From NCBI GenBank assembly GCA_029204225.1, contig CM055107.1:10982892-11046891 (forward strand): 64,000 nt of DNA, given 5' to 3'. The DNA is from Diphasiastrum complanatum (taxonomy: Eukaryota > Streptophyta > Lycopodiopsida > Lycopodiales > Lycopodiaceae). The translations under genes and the position numbers were made by a program. This document shows, piece after piece, positions 43,771 through 54,899 of the stretch (within the stretch, counting starts at the first letter, position 1; each line of letters opens with the position of its first letter). The notes below the pieces were generated by a model. The model did not search any database, had not been told where the DNA came from, and saw only the letters and a program-made list of their open reading frames with translations.

Positions 43771-44511
43771 TTGGTTCTCATGGTTTTCATGCTGGAAAAG
43801 CAAGTAATGGATCTGAAAAAACAAAGTTTATTCAATGACTTTGATGGTCAAGAGGAAGATCAAGAGGTTGGTCTCAAAGGGCTTCAACAACATGAAAGGA
43901 GAGATGGCAATTTGGAACTAGTCAAGAGCATCAAAGGAGGGTCATTTGGCAAATATGTTTTGGATATGTTTTTTCAGGTTATTGAAGAATCAAGTAAGAT
44001 CAAAGGAGCAGAAAGGAAGTGTTGTTCAAGAATAATTTACTTGTTTGAGCTATTTCATGTGAATGTGTGCAAATTGTCAAGATATGGACAAACTAGCTAC
44101 ATTGTCTTGCAATATCTTATTGTTGGAGTTGTACTAGAATTCTTCGCTGGTTTTGCTGATGGAAGTGAAGCTATTGGAGGTTCATTATGTCACTCATTCA
44201 TGGACAAGTCATCAAGTGTTGATGATATCTTGTGGCAAGATGGAGATGGAGGCTCATTCATGGAGTTTTATGGTGGAGACATATCAAGAAAGGACAAAGT
44301 TGGAGGACACAAGCAAGCAAATGGTCATCACTCACATTTATTGTTTGGTTGCTGTAATTTTCCAGAGAGTTCAAAGTTTGAAGCATGGAGAAATCATTTC
44401 ATTTACATTCTATTTGGTTCTTCATGTTCTAGTTATATCTTGATATGTAAAATTGATGTAAGAAATAGTGAAGCATCCAATTTGGACACTATTCTCTATA
44501 TCAATTATTAG
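43771..44511 (+). CDS. Unassigned 246-codon open frame
   Basis: An uninterrupted ATG-to-TAG frame in AT-rich DNA, longer than its surroundings predict. The product has an acidic start (FNDFDGQEEDQE), a hydrophobic middle (YIVLQYLIVGVVLEFFAGFA), a Gly/Asp-rich part and two Cys clusters. I recognise no domain. Upstream sequence 43500-43770 also reads partly open. At 44615-44640 a purine tract (gaagagggagtg) precedes tgagagatttc, which would suit the 3' end of a retrotransposon, so this may be non-conserved element sequence and not a gene. Confidence 0.25.
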   Translation: MVLMVFMLEKQVMDLKKQSLFNDFDGQEEDQEVGLKGLQQHERRDGNLELVKSIKGGSFGKYVLDMFFQVIEESSKIKGAERKCCSRIIYLFELFHVNVCKLSRYGQTSYIVLQYLIVGVVLEFFAGFADGSEAIGGSLCHSFMDKSSSVDDILWQDGDGGSFMEFYGGDISRKDKVGGHKQANGHHSHLLFGCCNFPESSKFEAWRNHFIYILFGSSCSSYILICKIDVRNSEASNLDTILYINY

Positions 44512-44989
44512 AGATAGTACTTTAGAACCTTAGAAAGGAGATCTATACTTAGGATGATCATTCTAAAGTTGGATCAAAGTAGTATGAATAAAACTATGCC
44601 AAAACTAGTTGAAGAGGGAGTGTGAGAGATTTCAACTAGTTTAGTCTAGTTTAATCATATTTTGGTAAATTGTCAATATGAGGCCAAAACTCATTTTAGA
44701 CTTAGAGATAAACTTTTTGAAGTTATATTAGTTTAATATACATTCAATAAACACTTTTTGAAGGTGTGGGAAAGTTGGTATTTGAGTTTGAGAGAGATTC
44801 AAATTTGAACTTTGGGTACATTGAAACTAGACCCAAAAATAGTAGGGTTTATATTTTGGAGAGAAAGCCAAGTGACATAAACCTGCAAAAATACATGTAA
44901 AAAGCCAACAGGCCGTACCTGTAGAAATACTCATAAAAGTTCCAATAGACAAAAACCGCAACCTGTAAAGGAGCCACACCTAACCGAAG

Positions 44990-45710
44990 GCTACCGCTAA
45001 GTCAATGATGTGGTTTATAAGTAAAGACCCAAGCACCTCAAGGCACCGAAGGCAACCGCAAGGGGCCATGTTGCGGTCTGATGCGGAAGGAGTGAAGGAG
45101 CCGAAGGCAACCGCAAAGGGCCATGTTGCGGGTGAAAGTGGAGGAGTAAAGGAGCCACAATTGACCGAAGGCCACCTTCAAGTCAACGATAAGGTATACA
45201 AGCAAAGACCGAAAGGAGAAGAAGGCAACCGCAAGGGGGCATCTTGCAGTCTGATACGAAAGGATGAAAAAAGACCGAAGAGACCCACCAAGGCAACGGT
45301 TGCGGTCTATCGCAGGTTGCTACGAAAGCAACCACCAAGTCAACGATTACGATCTGTTGCAGTTTTGGATGAAAGAAGACCGAAGGCAACCGCTAAGTGC
45401 GAGTTACGGTCTGTTGCGATTTTATGTGAAAGAAGACTAAAGGCAACCACAAAGGCAACAGTTGCGGTCTATTGCGGTCAGATACGAAGTTGAAAGAGGT
45501 AGCCAAGCGGTTTTACTATAGGGGATACAGAAGCGGTAGCGAACTGAAAGGCAATGAACGTGGTCTAGAAGCAGTGAACGAACCGAGAGACAATGAACAC
45601 GGTCTATAAGCGGTGAATGAACTAAGAGGCAACAAACGCAGTTTGTAAGCGGTGAACAAACCAAAAGAAAACCATAACGGTGGGAGAAGCGGGTAAACAG
45701 AATAGGAAAC
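44990..45710. repeat. Minisatellite built on accgaaggcaaccgc
   Basis: accgaaggcaaccgcaaggg, ccatgttgcggtctgatgcg and variants recur at irregular 60-100 base spacing over about 700 bp. A 162-codon open frame (45005-45493) results from the repeat. The second half (45540-45700) shifts to the related unit agcggtgaacgaaccgagag. Confidence 0.7.
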
Positions 45711-46099
45711 CATGTACAAAGAGAAGGCAGTCCCTAACGGGGAGGAGGAGAAGACGGTCGCTAGGGATGCAGAATGATATAAATGAGGAATACACGAGAG
45801 ACAGGGGGAGACTTGATTCTTGATCAAAACTCACGCTGGTGAGGATGAGTGTGATCAAACATAGTAAGGGTGAGAGTTTGATCAGTATTAGAGAGTTCAT
45901 GTCAGATTGCCTTTTGGATCAATGTTGATGTGGGCTCTAACTGTTGTTTAGCATTACAAGTTTACGTAATAGATTGGTTGGCCATTGTAGTGGAAGTAAA
46001 TCGAGGATTGTTGTACGCTTTTGCACAGGTCTCATTGTAAACCAAATATTTGTTTTTCTGGAATCATTACACTTTGTCAAAGTGTTGTATGGTACTGTA

Positions 46100-46598
46100 A
46101 GTGTTGAATGTGAATGTGTCTTAGTTTCAGTTAGAAATCAGATTTGATCTGATTCATTATTATAAGCTTCAATTGTGGATACTGTAATAAATGTACAGTT
46201 AGTCAGTTTATTGTTTTCAGTAGTGATCGGGACGTGACCCACTATCGTTATATCAGTCAGCGGGCACTTGTCCCGTAGCCGACTACTTGGGTTAGCCGAG
46301 TAGCCACTTTGGTAGGAAATTAGCTTGTACATAGTTATTTACAGTACTTGCTATACTTGGGGGCATGTCCCAAGTTTGTCGGTCTAATTTGGCCATACTG
46401 GGCCCAACCTTAGTTTGACAGGTGGTAGGCCAATTTTAGGACACCTGCCTTTTCATGCAGTTTGTGAATACTGTATATGTACAATGTTTCTTTGTAATTT
46501 ATTAACTTTTGTTGTGCCATCTATGAGAGCTTGTGAGGAGTGGCTATGGTGATTGTGTGATGTGATCTGCATACTGCACTAGATTCTAACGGAATTTC
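46100..46598 (+). repeat. Copia LTR (left boundary approximate)
   Basis: Matches the reverse complement of 52062-52530 through phrases such as cttgggggcatgtcccaagt, aggacacctgccttttcatg and gtgaggagtggctatggtga. The outer boundary is set by where that similarity fades. Confidence 0.75.
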
Positions 46599-46602
46599 AA
46601 CT

Positions 46603-46614
46603 TGGTATCAGAGC
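46603..46614 (+). promoter_or_regulatory. Primer binding site (initiator Met tRNA)
   Basis: TGGTATCAGAGC five bases after the LTR terminus. Confidence 0.85.
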
Positions 46615-48329
46615 ATCAGGATGTTGCAGGTATGCACGATCCAATGGAGCTATGGGATAGCGTCTTTCACCAGGAGAAATAGCACTCAAAGCGTCTCAGA
46701 AGAGAGGACTCCATATGGGGTATCGGCAGTCCGGATGGCATGAAAAAGCAAAGTTCCTTCGATCGGAGCTTCGGGGAAGATCAGAACGATTGTTGTAGGT
46801 GGATTATTGCTCAAAACGTCTTCAAACGGCTTTTACAAAAAGCTGGCCAGAACTCTCTCACTAGTTCGGTGATTGCTGAGCGGAGCAAATCGTAAGGTAG
46901 AGCAGGGTAGTAGCATCTCAGGCCTGAGAGCATTTTGAAATCCATTTACAGTGTGACGAGAAAGGAGCAGTTTTGTGAATTGCCAAAAAGTGGCCTACTT
47001 GAAAAAAAACGGAGAGTCACAAAATTTTCTATGTACTTGACGAAATTGGGCACTGTAAATTGTTAACCAGAAAGGTTCTACTGAGGCCAAGCAATACCCA
47101 GATTGGTGGGGTCAGCCATGAAGCACAGTAGGAGCAATTACTCCTTCTCAGGCTATGGGAAAATGCTCCAGCTAGGGTTTATAGACAAAAAAATTCTGAT
47201 CTCTCTTTCCACAAAGCATTTCTGGAAGCTGTGAAAGTCTGAAACAAGGCGCCCAACCATCATTGAAAAGCGTGGAGAAGGCCGTGGGCATAGTAAGGAA
47301 CTAGCTCATGGGCGGACAGGTCGTGCGCGGTGAAAGAGGCCAGGTCCATAGCATGTTGGAGTGCATAGCGGCTGCTTGAGGAAGCTTCAACATGCAGAAG
47401 AAGGGAGAACCATTCGGTCATGAAGATCGAGGATCAACGGTGAAGATCCAGAAAGGCATGGGCCGTTGGATGTGGCAAGACCATTGGGATGCATTTGAAG
47501 GGACCCTTGAAGTGTTGAAAGGCATATTCAAATGGAAATTCATTGAAGGGACGCGAAGCTCAAAGTGAACTTCTCTTCATTAAAAATCTTCACATTGAAG
47601 AACCAGTTCATTTTGCAAGCAATTCCTTTGGAAAGGGATAACCTTGGCTAGAAGGCACCTATTTTGGCCATCCTTGGGCCAAAGTGACCCCTGAAACTTG
47701 CTGCTCAAAGCCAGCGGACAGAGCGACATCACAGAGCGAGGACGGGGAGTTTTCATCACCATTCCGTCGAGCGGAGTGCGGGTGACCTAGTGATGGGCTA
47801 CATTCGCCATTTGGGTACCATAGAGCTGAATTTGGGGCAATTTTTGGCTGGTGAAACCTGCTACAGGGCGGTACGATGAGGCATAATCACTTTTAAATCA
47901 TTATTACTTACTCCGAACAGGGTAACAGTGTGTTTGGAAGCGGTAAATGCATCATGGGGATGAATGGTAGCAGAATTGTGTGGAAAAGGCTAGTTTTGGC
48001 AACGAAAGTGCAGTTTGGCGGCGTAACTACTCATCATTGGCGACAATTTTGAGAGGGCAAGCAATCACATGTGAGAGGTAGGCATGGTATGCCGGTTACG
48101 GGTAAAAATTCTCGTGATTATGTTCAACTTTTGGAGCTAGAACCGACCAACGTCGGGTGGCGTTTTGGAGGAGCACTCTCAGAGGTATGATCGGCAGTGT
48201 CATTGTCAAGTCAAGTGATATCTGCATTGACACACACATCTGTATCTTGAAAATTTCTCTTTCGGAGGGAAATATGGGCTATCTTGGAGGTACACACATT
48301 TTGGAGGTCACAGGTGATGGAAGTGCATA

Positions 48330-49860
48330 CGATGGGATGGCAACCAGTTGGATCAGCACGTTGAAAAAATCAGAACGATCTTCGCTCAGCTCGCTGCATC
48401 AGGACAGGAGCACCAGGTCCCAGCACCACAGCAGCTGATGTACTTCATGAAATCTCTACCGACATCCTATCAGCCGTCTAGAATGCTCATACTGAGTCTA
48501 CCAGATATGACATTCGACAAAGCAGTCAGTCTTTTCGCTAATGAGAGACTGATGAGAGACGAAGGAGAGGGAAGCAGTGATCAAGAGAAGACTCTCTTCA
48601 CGAAAGGAAAGAAGAAAAACAAGAACAGGCCAAGATTCGAGAAGACGAAGTCCTTGAATTAGCAATCTTCTTCCTGCGATCATTGTCACAAACCAGGCCA
48701 TACGACCAACAAATGCTGGTTCAATCCAGCAATACCTTGCATGCACTACAAGAAGAAAGGGCATTCTACATACGATTGTAGATTCAACCCAAAAAGAAAG
48801 AACAAAGCTGAAAATGCTAATGTTGCAGAGTTATCAAAGGATGCTGACAGAGGTGACAAAGCTCTCACGATACTCGATGAAGCTTCAATGAGCTACACTG
48901 AACATGACTATGATGTAGTCACTGATTCAGGAGCAACATGTCACATAACTTGCAACAAGAAGATCTTGATCGATTTCGAAGAGCTCGAAAACAACAGATA
49001 AGTGATTCTAGGTGATGGGAGCAGACATGATGTCAAAGGCATCTGCACTCTACAACTATGAACACTGTCAGACCAAGCAGAGCTGCCAGGAGCACTCTAT
49101 GTGCCCTCACTCAGAAAAGATCTGCTATCTGTCTCCAAGATGGTAGATCTTGGCATTCAAGTTTTATTCAACGACAACACATGCCGCATGATCGAGAAGA
49201 CGATAAACAAGTTGCTGACGGTCGGATTCAGAGAAGGAAACCTCTACTAGGCCAAGATAATCAGCAACTCTGATAGCATATTGAATGCTTCAAAAAATGA
49301 AGATCGGCTCTGGCATAGAAGAATGTATCATTTGAACATGCGGAGCCTGTATGACATGAGTAGAAAAGACAGTCACAGGTCTCAAGATTTCAAGACCCGA
49401 AACCGAGTTTTGCAAAGCCTGTCAAAAAGGCAAGCAACATCAGAATCCATTCACACACGAGGGAAGAAGAGCCAAGGAGGTTCTTGAGCTCGTCCACTCT
49501 GATGTCTGTGGACCGATGAAGATGGATTTGCTCTCAGGTTTGAGATACTTTCTGACGTTCATAGATGATTACAACCGGATGACCACGATCTACTACTTAA
49601 AGAAAAAATCCGAAGTGTTTAATTCCTCGACACACCTCAAAAAAGATACAAATCCTTAGATTTGACAACAGAGGTGAATACAAAAGCAAAGAATTCTCAA
49701 AATTCTGCGAAGAACAGGGAAGCGAACACCAGTTCACTCCTACATACACACCAAAATACAATGGTGTAGCAGAAAGAAAAAACAGAACGCTAGTCGAAGG
49801 AGCCAGATGCATGATGGCACAGGCTTGCCAAGTTGCAGATCCGCAAACTCTAGAGCAGCA
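48330..49860 (+). pseudogene. Copia gag-protease-integrase, broken
   Basis: Gag end at 48348-48662 (DQHVEKIRTIFAQLAASGQE, PDMTFDKAVSLFANERLMRD), then two knuckles: CDHCHKPGHTTNKC and CMHYKKKGHSTYDC, the second with Cys replaced by Tyr. Protease follows as VVTDSGATCHIT (48918) and ALYVPSLRKDLLSVSKM. Pre-integrase WHRRMYHLNMRSLYDMSR and integrase start [30 protein letters not shown] are in shifted frames, then the second Asp region LRFDNRGEYKSKEFSK and the Glu region YNGVAERKNRTLVEGA. Two adjoining CCHC boxes mark a distinct copia lineage from the 7-12 kb and 23-28 kb elements. Confidence 0.85.
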
Positions 49861-49920
49861 GGAAGCAGAGGATCAACCCCATGAGCAAGAAACATTCAAG
49901 TAGCGACGAAACAAGCCTAG

Positions 49921-52061
49921 AAGGTCAACAAAACAAAGAATTGTTGTCAATCTCTCCTTCAATACTAGACAATTGTTAGTTGCATTATTCTGCGAAGAAA
50001 TTGAACACCCGATATTTGTCCATTGTTGTTTTCGAACTTGACTTCATCGACCCATAACTCGGTCATAGCTCATTTATGCTACTCAAAATTAGTACCCATA
50101 GGTTCATTCTAAAGTTGCCTAGTAGTGGGAACAAATGGATTCTAAATCGATCTCGTTTGGTCAGAATGGACCCTCTATAGCCATGTCAAAAATTAGTTTA
50201 TACTATAAACCCTAATTGTAGTCTTTCTGATGTACTTGGTGTATCTGAAAAAAGTAGGACAAAATCAAATACCAATTTGGTCCTACTGGCCCATAAAAAA
50301 ATAGAAATCTATGACCACCGTCTGGTCAAGGCGCTGGGCTCTCTTGAGGCTCCACACTTCTTGCACCAAGTTCTTCTATTGTGATTTTTAACTAGACTTG
50401 GCCAACCCGTATCTCGGCTACAGGTCATTCATTATGCTCGAATACCTGCAAGTTTATTTCGAGGTTGCCTAGCTATTGTAATTGACCAATTTCAAAACTA
50501 ATCTCATTTGTTTTTGTCAAAATAGACCTTGCTATAGCCATGTCGAAAAGTGGTCCACACCGCAAGCCCAAATTGTAGTAGCAATGCCACATGTTAGTCC
50601 ATACCACAAGCCCTAATTGTAGTCTTTCTGACGAACCTGCCATTTTCCAACAAAATTCACCAAAATTAGATAGCAATTGGTCCTATTGGTCCATACAAGA
50701 ATAGAAACCTAAGACCACTGACCAGTCAAGGTGTGGGGTTCTCTAGGGGCTACACACATTTATTAGACCCAACTTCGCCAACCCGTATCTTGATCATAGC
50801 TTAGCCATCCTTGAAATTATTGCCTATAGGTTCATTTTGAAGTTTTCTAGTAGCTGGAATAGACGGATCCTAAAACCGATCTCGTTTGGTCAAATATATG
50901 CCTTCTTATCCAAACGATCGGCCTCTTGGGAATGGAATAGACTAAGCAATAATACATGGCTAGGAGAAGAAGGACCACCTGTGAAATTATTTGCGTCAGT
51001 GAACCCAAACAATGTCAAATGCCTAAACAAATAGACCCATGAAAAACATCTTTTTATACCTTTTGTTGGGGATCTTGTCCACCATAACTTTCTTGGCTGA
51101 ATTCATCAAGCAATGGTGGAGTGAGAGACCAACTTCCTCAACAATAGAGTGTTTGATTGGAAACTACTCAGAGACGCATGTACTTGGCAAACCATCCATG
51201 ATCTGCCACATGTGTCTCACCAATTTTTAGAGCAGTCGAGAATAGTCAGCTCATTTTCGTATTGCATGACACTGAGTGAAGTGAGAAAGTTTTTCCAAAC
51301 AAGCGTGGCAGCAAGCTACAACTGTATTTGGAGTATCACATATAGACATCCCAGGAACAAGATAGTGCATGCAAAATATTTTGAAATATTTAAATGGACT
51401 GTTTTTTTCTTCTTGCAATCTTATGAACATTAGCCTTTAAATCCTAAACTATTTCTCTCATGTATAATAACAAATCTGACGTCCTAAAACATAAACGACA
51501 CATGGTGCAACATTTTAAAGAAAGTGCCTTGCGATAAGCATATGGAATACAAAAGGTTGGAGAATACATTATCCTCTTATATATTATCCTCCTCTCAACC
51601 TCAAATCAAATTGAACAAAGCTAGGAGATTCCATGGATTTAAACTAACTATTTCTTTCTCTGACTTGCCATAGCACTCCAGGGAGGAGTAGGTACCATCA
51701 CATAGTCTACCCTGTAGTGCCCACCTTATTCCCCCCAGCTAGCTCCAAGATGCTCTTGTGAATGGTTCCAAATCACTCCCTGAGAATACACTGAGATGTG
51801 AACTCCAAAGCCAACCATCAAGTCCCTCACATGACTGTGATGCCAATATCTCTCCAAGTGAACCTGTGAGATCTTCCATGGACCAAACCAAACGATCTGC
51901 TCTGCATCCCTGATCTCGCGAAAGCGAAAACTCTGTTCGGTTTCGGTGTCACGAAGGCGAAACTGTTTTTTTTTTTCGTATTCGTGAATGATTTTGTTTC
52001 TTTGGATTTTCTTTTGCGTGGAAGCTTTTACAGGAACCTAGACACTTGACTGCATAGTTGA
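49921..52061. other. Spacer holding a long-unit tandem repeat; no gene seen
   Basis: Apart from the repeat at 50020-50910, 50920-52061 shows no recognised coding or transposon sequence. A 5'-UTR-like or intron-like frame at 51039-51430 is not convincing. Confidence 0.4.
50020..50910. repeat. Tandem repeat, unit about 355-375 bp, 2.4 copies
   Basis: Phrases such as gccaacccgtatctcggcta, gtagtctttctgacgaacct, aattggtcctattggtccat and ctcgtttggtca recur near 50049, 50401 and 50777. Copy 2 contains an extra internal duplication of tccataccacaagccctaat. Unit length is in the range of plant satellites. Confidence 0.7.
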
Positions 52062-52530
52062 AATTCTGTTGGGATCTAGTGCCATATGCAGATCACATCA
52101 CACAATCACCATAGCCACTCCTCACAAGCTCTCAAAGATGGCACAACAAAAGTTAATAGATTACAAAGAAACACTGTACATATAGAGTATTCACAAACTA
52201 CATGAAAAGGCAGGTGTCCTAAAATTGGCCTACCACCTGACAAACTAAGGTCAGGCCCAATATGGCCAAATTCGATTGACAAACTTGGGACATGCCCCCA
52301 AGTATAGCAAGTACTGTAAATAACTCTGTACAGGCTAATTCTTCCTATGTGTGGCTACCCGGCTAACCCAAGTAGCCGTCTACGGGATTAGTGCCCGATC
52401 AATATATCCTAACGGGTCATGTCCCGAACACAACCATATACAGTAAACCAAATAAATTGTACAACAATTACATCATCACAATTAGAGCTTATACTAATGA
52501 ATCAGATCAAAACTGATTTTCAACTTGCAC
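52062..52530 (-). repeat. Inverted LTR of the 46.1 kb copia family
   Basis: The reverse complement matches 46130-46598 over its length with about 85-90 percent identity by eye. No gag or primer site of the same family adjoins it, so it is a solo or truncated LTR. Confidence 0.8.
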
Positions 52531-52599
52531 ATCACAGAACACATTTCTTTCTAGCAATCAAGACAGACGACACAAGACAAGGACATGCACAAAAATAGA

Positions 52600-53209
52600 G
52601 CGACAATATTATCAGTTTAATTTTTAGAGCGAGATCATCAGTGTCTTGCTTGTTGGCGACTTGATGCTCTACTCTTTCGCTGTGTTCTACTTGTTGGCAG
52701 ACTTTCATGCATAGCTCTAATGTTTTTGGTAATTTTCTTTCTGCTCTACTCGCTACGTCTCTCTCTGTCTCTTACAAAAATTCTATCTATTCAGATATAT
52801 TTATGATCCAGAGAGGATCGTTTATATCTCCACTGTGTGGAGTTTACAAGATGGTTAAATGCAGAAATCACAAGACTAGTTAACGCTAATCAACTAATCA
52901 GTTAGTCTCCATCGTTGCCACTCATTTCACCTAGGTGTGAAGTCTACGACTCTAAGCCCGTTGAGCTGCCAGCTGCCAGCACGAAAGATTCCCCTTCGTT
53001 TGCTTTTGTTCTTTTCGTTTCTTTTGTAATTCTCCGTTTTGCATCCCTTTATAGTTTGTGGTCCTGGAGGTACATTTACAATTCACAAATGATTCGCGAA
53101 TCGTTTGTGCTTCGAGTCAAGGCATGTTGACTGTCGCGTATTGTTCTCGTTCGACCTTCGCTTCGTGTTCGTGCTGCGACAAAGTTGCAGGAGTTCACCA
53201 TTTTTGACA
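52600..53209 (-). repeat. 3' LTR of the minus-strand copia element (inner edge at 53209)
   Basis: The minus strand shows the purine tract AAGAGGGAG at 53218-53210, then TGTCAAAAATGG, a TG-start LTR edge. The far end is not determined because no second copy is present in the window. Confidence 0.5.
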
Positions 53210-53219
53210 CTCCCTCTTG

Positions 53220-54890
53220 AACCTTGCAGCTTTGTATGTTTAATCCAATTGCCTTTCTTTGCTTGGCAAAGAGTGGCTTCTCAAGCAGTTTCGTGAGCAG
53301 ATCTGCAATCATGTCTTCTGATTTTACATACTGGACTTGGAGCTCTCCTTTCGAGATCAAATCTCAAATGTGATGGTACTTCAGAGGTATGTGTTTTGTC
53401 TTGGAATGGAAGACAGGATCCTGGACAGATAGATGGCACTCTGAGAGTCCATTATCATCATGCTTGGCCCTTCTTGTGGTATCCCGATTGCCTCCAGCAT
53501 CATCTGTAGCCACACTACCTCATTTGCCACCTTTGAGACTGCGACATATTCAGCTTCGCAAGAGGATTGAGCCACCAAGGTTTGCTTTTTGCATATCTAG
53601 CTGATTACAGCTCTACACGCTATTGTACATCCTCCAATAATGGACTTGTTGTCATCTTTGCCGCTCGCCTAGCTTGCATCACTGTAGTGGTGCAGCTCGA
53701 ATCCTTTTTCTTTGTTTTCAGCTCTGTAGGTTAATCCCATATTCTGGGTACCCTTCAAATACTGTAGGATTCATTTTGCCATTTGCCAATGTGCCTGGCC
53801 AGGATTGGAAGAGAATTGGCTCAAGGTGTAAACAGAGAAAGCCAGATCGGGTCTGGTACAAATTGTCAGGTACATCAAACTACCGATTAAGTTCTGGTAG
53901 GGTATACCTGCCATGTTCTGTTCCTCCTCTTCCATTTTTGGGCAATCCTGCTTCGTGAGCTTGGCTCCAGCTATCATTGGTGTAGCCTTCTCTTTGCAGT
54001 CGACTCATCATGTGGTACTCCTTAGCAACTTTCTGACATATTCTGACTGACTCAAGTGCATTTCGCCCTTTGTTAGATTTCTTCTGATCTCCAGCCCGAG
54101 GCATTTCGTTGCTTCTCCAAGATCTGTGATTTCTAGCTTTCAGAAATCTGACTCTTTGTGTCTTTGATTAGCATCAAGGAATTTCCTATCATCAGGGAAT
54201 CATCCACGAAAATGGTTAGTATCACAAAATCTTTTCCTACCCTCTTTATGTAGACATTACAATCCGGTTGTATAGGATTGAAGTCTAGAGACTTCAAAAG
54301 ACCATCAAGCTTTTTATACCAGGCTCATGATGCATGTTTTAGACCATATATACATCTCTGCAACCGACAAACATATTGCCGATTGTCGGGGCGCCTTCAG
54401 GTTGCTTCATGAAGATTTTCTTCTCTAGATCTCCATGGAAAAAGACTGTTTTCACATCAATCTGGTGAATTTCCAGATTGTGCTGTGTGGCATGTGCAAG
54501 GAGTAGTCGTATGCTTGTCATCTTGACCATCGACGAATATGCGTCAAAATAATCAACACCATATCTCTGCGTGTAGCCCTTCGCAACAAGCCTTGCCTTG
54601 TAGCAGCCAATGATGCCATATGATTTCATCTTTTTCTTGTACACCCACTTGCAGTCGACTATTTTTCTGTTTTCTGGCAGTGGCTCTAATGTCCATGCCT
54701 CGTTTCGCCTCATCGACTCGATCTCCTCTGACATTGTCTACTTCCAAAATTCTCCCTCTGGACTTTGGATAGCTTCTTGGTATGTTGTTGGCTCTTCTGT
54801 GAAGCTACAATATTCAAACTGCGTGTCTTCGCTCCATTGAAGATTGTCAGAGTAGCGTTCTGGAGCTCTTGCCATTTATGTACTATTGCA
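53220..54890 (-). pseudogene. Ty1/copia RT-RNase H, 3'-half element
   Basis: From 54890 downward: EEPTTYQEAIQSPEGEFW (linker), EEIESMRRNEAWTLEPLPEN, CKWVYKKK, KARLVAKGYTQRYGVDYFDA, IHQIDVKTVFFHGDLEKKIF (RT palm), a FVDDSLM form of the YVDD box near 54200, PYQNLIGSLMYLTICTRPDL, then RNase H with QSSCEAEYVAVSKVANEVVW and MDSQSAIYLSR. Frameshifts at about 54340, 53980 and 53580. Ends at the purine tract at 53210. Confidence 0.85.
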
Positions 54891-54899
54891 TCACATAAT

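Larger units (their letters stand above)
46100..49920 (+). mobile_element. Ty1/copia 5'-half element (LTR, gag, protease, integrase start)
   Basis: An LTR ends at about 46598 with a primer site next to it, followed by a 1.5 kb leader, gag, protease and the start to middle of integrase, all on the + strand. RT, RNase H and a 3' LTR in this orientation are missing. All coding parts contain stops. Confidence 0.85.

Noticed and set aside
45005-45493. 162-codon basic protein
   Set aside because: Repeats of the underlying minisatellite unit; no independent evidence of coding.
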